A stretch of DNA of 64,000 nucleotides. Origin: Bacteroidota bacterium (lineage in GTDB: Bacteria; Bacteroidota; Rhodothermia; Rhodothermales; UBA10348). A program made the position numbers and the translations under genes. Shown piece by piece: positions 61,034 through 64,000 of the stretch. The notes under the pieces are model-generated. The model saw nothing but the letters and a program-made list of their open reading frames with translations, ran no database searches and was not told the origin of the DNA. The stretch covers positions 1-64,000 of the forward strand of contig JADFHF010000001.1 of assembly GCA_022567305.1 (NCBI GenBank), in the 5' to 3' direction. Positions within the stretch are counted from its first letter, which is position 1; each line of letters opens with the position of its first letter.

Positions 61034-64000
61034 ATGAGTGATCAAACGCTAAAGCTGGTCGCCGCCATCCGTGCTCGTCTTGAAGCGACTAGACGCAGGA
61101 TCACCGTCCTTGACTCCGTGGCAGGTCTACTCCTGACGATCGGTATCGGGTCTGGTCTCTGGCTCATTCTGGTTTCACTTGAAGCCGGATTCTGGCTACC
61201 ACCTACCGTTCGTGTCGTCACCTTGTCCATTCTCGGTCTGACGATCAGTGGCCTGCTCTTGTACTTCGTTGTTCTTCCAATCGCTCGGTTTATCGGGTTC
61301 TTCGACGAGTTCACTGAACAGAGCGTCGCAAGACGAATTGCCAAAGCCTACCCGGATGTAAGCGACCGGTTGATCAACTTGTTACAGCTTACAGGAGGGG
61401 CTCATAGCGAAGCGCCTGAGCCACTGCTGGATAGAGCGGTTCGGGACCTGAGCGAGGAGATTCGACCTGTCCAATTTGAAGGGATCGCATCCACATCGAA
61501 AACGAAGAAAATTGCCTGGTTCGCGTCGATCCCTATCGCGACGGTTGTGCTCTTCAGTCTCTCAAGTCCGGGGCTCTTTACTCACGCATCCGCCCGTGTC
61601 CTTTCACCTGGTACGACTTTCTCTCGTCCCACTCCCTTCAAGATCAGGGTCGAACCCGGGAATGTAGAAGTAATTAAAGGAGATTCGGTCGTCATTTCTG
61701 CCATCATTGTCTCAATGGATACCCGTACCGATCTCACTCCGGACCTCTCTCTGGAATACATGTATCACGACGAGGTTCGCTCCCGTAGCCAACTCCTGGA
61801 AACGGATGAATTCAGACGCCATTCGTACACGTTTGAAGGGTTACGTCAATCATTGTCCTACAGCATCGTGGGAGGCGGTGTTCAGTCTGATCGTTTTTCG
61901 ATTGACGTCGTAGAGCGACCCATTGTTCAGCGTCTGGATATCACGCTAACGTATCCGCGTTATGCCCGCTTACAGTCTCAGGTGTTGGAATCCAACGTTG
62001 GCGATATTTCTGCCCTCGCGGGCACCCGGGCAAATATAGAATTGACCATCGGTGGAGCTGAAGCAAAAACAGGTGAAATCGTTTATTCGACGGGACAACG
62101 AGCCCCATTGGAAATCAATGGTGATCGCGCATCCGCCTCCATTCGCATTTACAGTGATTTCAATTACTGGTTCGAGCTTTCGAGCACGGAAGACGTTTCG
62201 AATGTGGATCCCATCCATTATACGATTCACGTGATGGAGGATGCCCTCCCCTCCGTTGTATTCAGCTATCCGGATCCGCAATCCGAAATCAATGAAGAAG
62301 CGCTTGTTCCTTTCGCGATCCGGTTTTCTGATGATTATGGATTCTCTTCGATCACCCTCTTCGCCCGCCTGGCAGAGACGCGATTCGGTTCGGCGCAAGA
62401 GGAATTCGTATCCGTTCAGATCCCCCTGGAACAACCGTACCTACTCGATCAGATTCTCGAATATTCCTGGGACCTAAGAACAGAAACCGGCTTCGATCCT
62501 GTACCCGGCGATATCATCGAATACTTCGTTCGAGTGTGGGATAATGACAGCGTGAGTGGATTTAAGTCGTCCTCCACGGCCACGCATACGGTGCGCTTTC
62601 CTTCTCTGGCCGAGCAATATGAACATCTGGACCTGGTAGAAGACGACACCGAAAGTGATCTGGAAGAACTGGTCGACCAGGCACGAGATATTCGAGAGCA
62701 GTTCAAGAAACTACAGGAAGACCTGAGACAGAAACCGGAGTCGGACTGGCAAGATGAACGACGGCTTGAGCAATTGCAGGAGCAGCAGAAAGAGCTGGAA
62801 TCTTCGGTTGAGAATATTTCCGAAAGCATTCAAGAACTCATTGAGGAAATGACGCAGAACGACCTGGTCTCCGAAGAAACCGTAAACTTGTTCAAGGAAC
62901 TTCGTGAAGTCGTCGACGAAGTGAACTCTCCGGAATTGATGCAGGCGCTCCAAGACCTCGAAGAGTCGCTTCAGATGATGGACCTGAGTAAAATCCAGCA
63001 AAACCTGGAAGAGTTCGAGTTCAATGAAAAGATGTACAACGAGCGGCTTGAGCGCGCCTTAGAGCTATTTAAAAACCTGCGACTCCAACAGGATTTGGAA
63101 GAGGCCGAAAAACGAACGGAGGATCTGGTGAACCTCGAGGACCGCATTGAAGAGGAAACTGCCAAGCTCCAAAACGAGAATGAGCGGCAGGATGCAGCCA
63201 ATCGACCCGACGACGCACAGCGCCCCGATAGTGAGCCCGAATCCGATGTTAAAGAATCAGATCGACTAGCGGCCGAACAGGATCAGGCGGCCAGCGATAT
63301 GAAAGCCCTTGAGAAAAAATTGGAGGATATCCGCAAGAGGATGGAGGACCTCAACTCCGGTCCAACGGAGCAAATGCAAGATCTCGAAGAGGATACGCTG
63401 GATCGAGAGCTTCCGCAGCAGATGCAACAGAATGCCGAGGATATTCGGGACCAGCAATTCGAGCGTGCGCAGGAGGGTCAGCAGCAAATGCAGGAGCAGC
63501 TCGGGCAGTTGCAGGGTCAGCTAGGACAAATGCAACAGAATATGTCCGGCCAGCTCATGCAGATAAATATGTCCGGGCTGAGAGCTGCGTTGGAAGACAT
63601 TCTGACACTGTCCGAACGCCAGGAGGCATTGCGCCTCGAAGTGGCCAATATGCATTCAGAAAGTCCTCGACTGAGAGAATCCGCCCAGGATCAGGTAGAG
63701 CTTTCTGAGGGGCTTACAATCGTTGCCGATTCGCTTCAAAGACTGGCCCGAAAAATTTCGCAGATGAGCCGGGACATTCAGCAACAAACAGGTGATGCCC
63801 TTAGAGAGATGGGAGCCGCCGTGGCGGCGCTCGTAGATCGATCTTCCAGACGCGCGATCGGACACCAAAAAAGTTCAATGACCCACCTGAATGAAGTGGC
63901 TCTGATCCTTTCGGAGCTGCTGAATCAGATGATGAACAGCCAGGCCTCATCGGGAAGCGGGATGAGCCTGGAACAGCTCATGGAACAGCTTCAGAATATG
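61034..64000 (+). CDS. DUF4175-type membrane/coiled-coil protein, 3' end cut by window edge
   Basis: An open frame from ATG at 61034 to the right edge, at least 989 residues. Two transmembrane helices (about 26-50 and 58-82) are followed by a large extracytoplasmic beta-rich region (RVEPGNVEVIKGDSVVISA, FDPVPGDIIEYFVRVWDNDS; about 190-520) and a long coiled coil (about 535-760). A Gln/Met-rich low-complexity zone follows (about 800-845: QMQEQLGQLQGQLGQMQQNM). This matches the DUF4175 family of large envelope proteins of Bacteroidota and Alphaproteobacteria, whose function is unknown. The ORF is intact within the window. Confidence 0.75.
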   Translation, partial: MSDQTLKLVAAIRARLEATRRRITVLDSVAGLLLTIGIGSGLWLILVSLEAGFWLPPTVRVVTLSILGLTISGLLLYFVVLPIARFIGFFDEFTEQSVARRIAKAYPDVSDRLINLLQLTGGAHSEAPEPLLDRAVRDLSEEIRPVQFEGIASTSKTKKIAWFASIPIATVVLFSLSSPGLFTHASARVLSPGTTFSRPTPFKIRVEPGNVEVIKGDSVVISAIIVSMDTRTDLTPDLSLEYMYHDEVRSRSQLLETDEFRRHSYTFEGLRQSLSYSIVGGGVQSDRFSIDVVERPIVQRLDITLTYPRYARLQSQVLESNVGDISALAGTRANIELTIGGAEAKTGEIVYSTGQRAPLEINGDRASASIRIYSDFNYWFELSSTEDVSNVDPIHYTIHVMEDALPSVVFSYPDPQSEINEEALVPFAIRFSDDYGFSSITLFARLAETRFGSAQEEFVSVQIPLEQPYLLDQILEYSWDLRTETGFDPVPGDIIEYFVRVWDNDSVSGFKSSSTATHTVRFPSLAEQYEHLDLVEDDTESDLEELVDQARDIREQFKKLQEDLRQKPESDWQDERRLEQLQEQQKELESSVENISESIQELIEEMTQNDLVSEETVNLFKELREVVDEVNSPELMQALQDLEESLQMMDLSKIQQNLEEFEFNEKMYNERLERALELFKNLRLQQDLEEAEKRTEDLVNLEDRIEEETAKLQNENERQDAANRPDDAQRPDSEPESDVKESDRLAAEQDQAASDMKALEKKLEDIRKRMEDLNSGPTEQMQDLEEDTLDRELPQQMQQNAEDIRDQQFERAQEGQQQMQEQLGQLQGQLGQMQQNMSGQLMQINMSGLRAALEDILTLSERQEALRLEVANMHSESPRLRESAQDQVELSEGLTIVADSLQRLARKISQMSRDIQQQTGDALREMGAAVAALVDRSSRRAIGHQKSSMTHLNEVALILSELLNQMMNSQASSGSGMSLEQLMEQLQNM

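Overview
The window looks like a chromosomal contig of a marine or environmental member of the Bacteroidota/Rhodothermota/Balneolota group. The evidence is several secreted proteins ending in a type IX secretion (T9SS) C-terminal sorting domain (a pattern like L-D-V-L-G-R ... L-P-S-G-V-Y-F-Y-R), an envelope-biogenesis block in the order dxr-rseP-uppS-bamA-skp-skp, a DUF1800/DUF1501 pair and a DUF4175 protein. The phylum call is an inference from gene content; no rRNA gene is present.

Positions 1-14,000 are an accessory, partly decayed region. It holds an unrecognised gene cut by the left edge, a methyltransferase and a lipoprotein on the minus strand, and then a tandem family of secreted T9SS proteins. 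Three members are preceded by a 95-96 bp leader repeat (2945, 5264, 8826) made of two conserved blocks around a 33-nt variable spacer of constant length. In each, the leader runs into a 9-bp RNA hairpin that ends exactly at the start codon. Member 1 (3059-5263) is intact and carries an extra leucine-rich-repeat cassette. Member 2 (5375-7103) has a frameshift just after the signal peptide. Member 3 (8936-9091) is only a signal peptide and stub. A divergent intact relative without the leader lies at 7146-8747. Scattered around them are gene splinters joined end to end: an ABC-permease N-terminus fused to a gamma-glutamyltransferase C-terminus (9224-9740), and a methyltransferase N-terminal piece fused in frame to an orphan T9SS sorting domain (13524-13943). 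An intact M1 aminopeptidase and an intact radical SAM protein lie between the splinters.

From 14 kb onward the window is mostly conserved housekeeping sequence. It begins with a lipoprotein sulfatase behind an operator-like palindrome, a PHP-domain lipoprotein with a WbqC-like protein, and an LD-carboxypeptidase. Then come purN-purH, mreC-dacB, hslV - NYN-domain gene - hslU, and a likely polysaccharide/envelope cluster (GNAT-like protein, membrane protein, flippase, exo/endonuclease-phosphatase-like lipoprotein). A tRNA-Gly(GCC) separates this from asd, which diverges from folD. The minus strand from 44 to 34 kb is a long envelope and metabolism run: dxr, rseP, uppS, bamA, two skp/ompH genes, panB, surE, osmC. 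The plus strand from 44 to 54 kb carries a TPR protein, an amidotransferase-like periplasmic protein, a thioesterase, a small outer-membrane-like protein, an rfbD-like reductase, serS and the DUF1800/DUF1501 secreted pair. The right end has an extended acyl-CoA dehydrogenase, pyrF, a small ABM-domain protein, a TonB-dependent receptor coupled to glgC, and a DUF4175 membrane/coiled-coil protein that runs off the edge.

The most unusual signals are the leader repeat with its start-codon hairpin, the in-frame gene-splinter fusions, the atypical NYN-domain gene inside hslVU, and a 30-bp-phased operator array upstream of the sulfatase.
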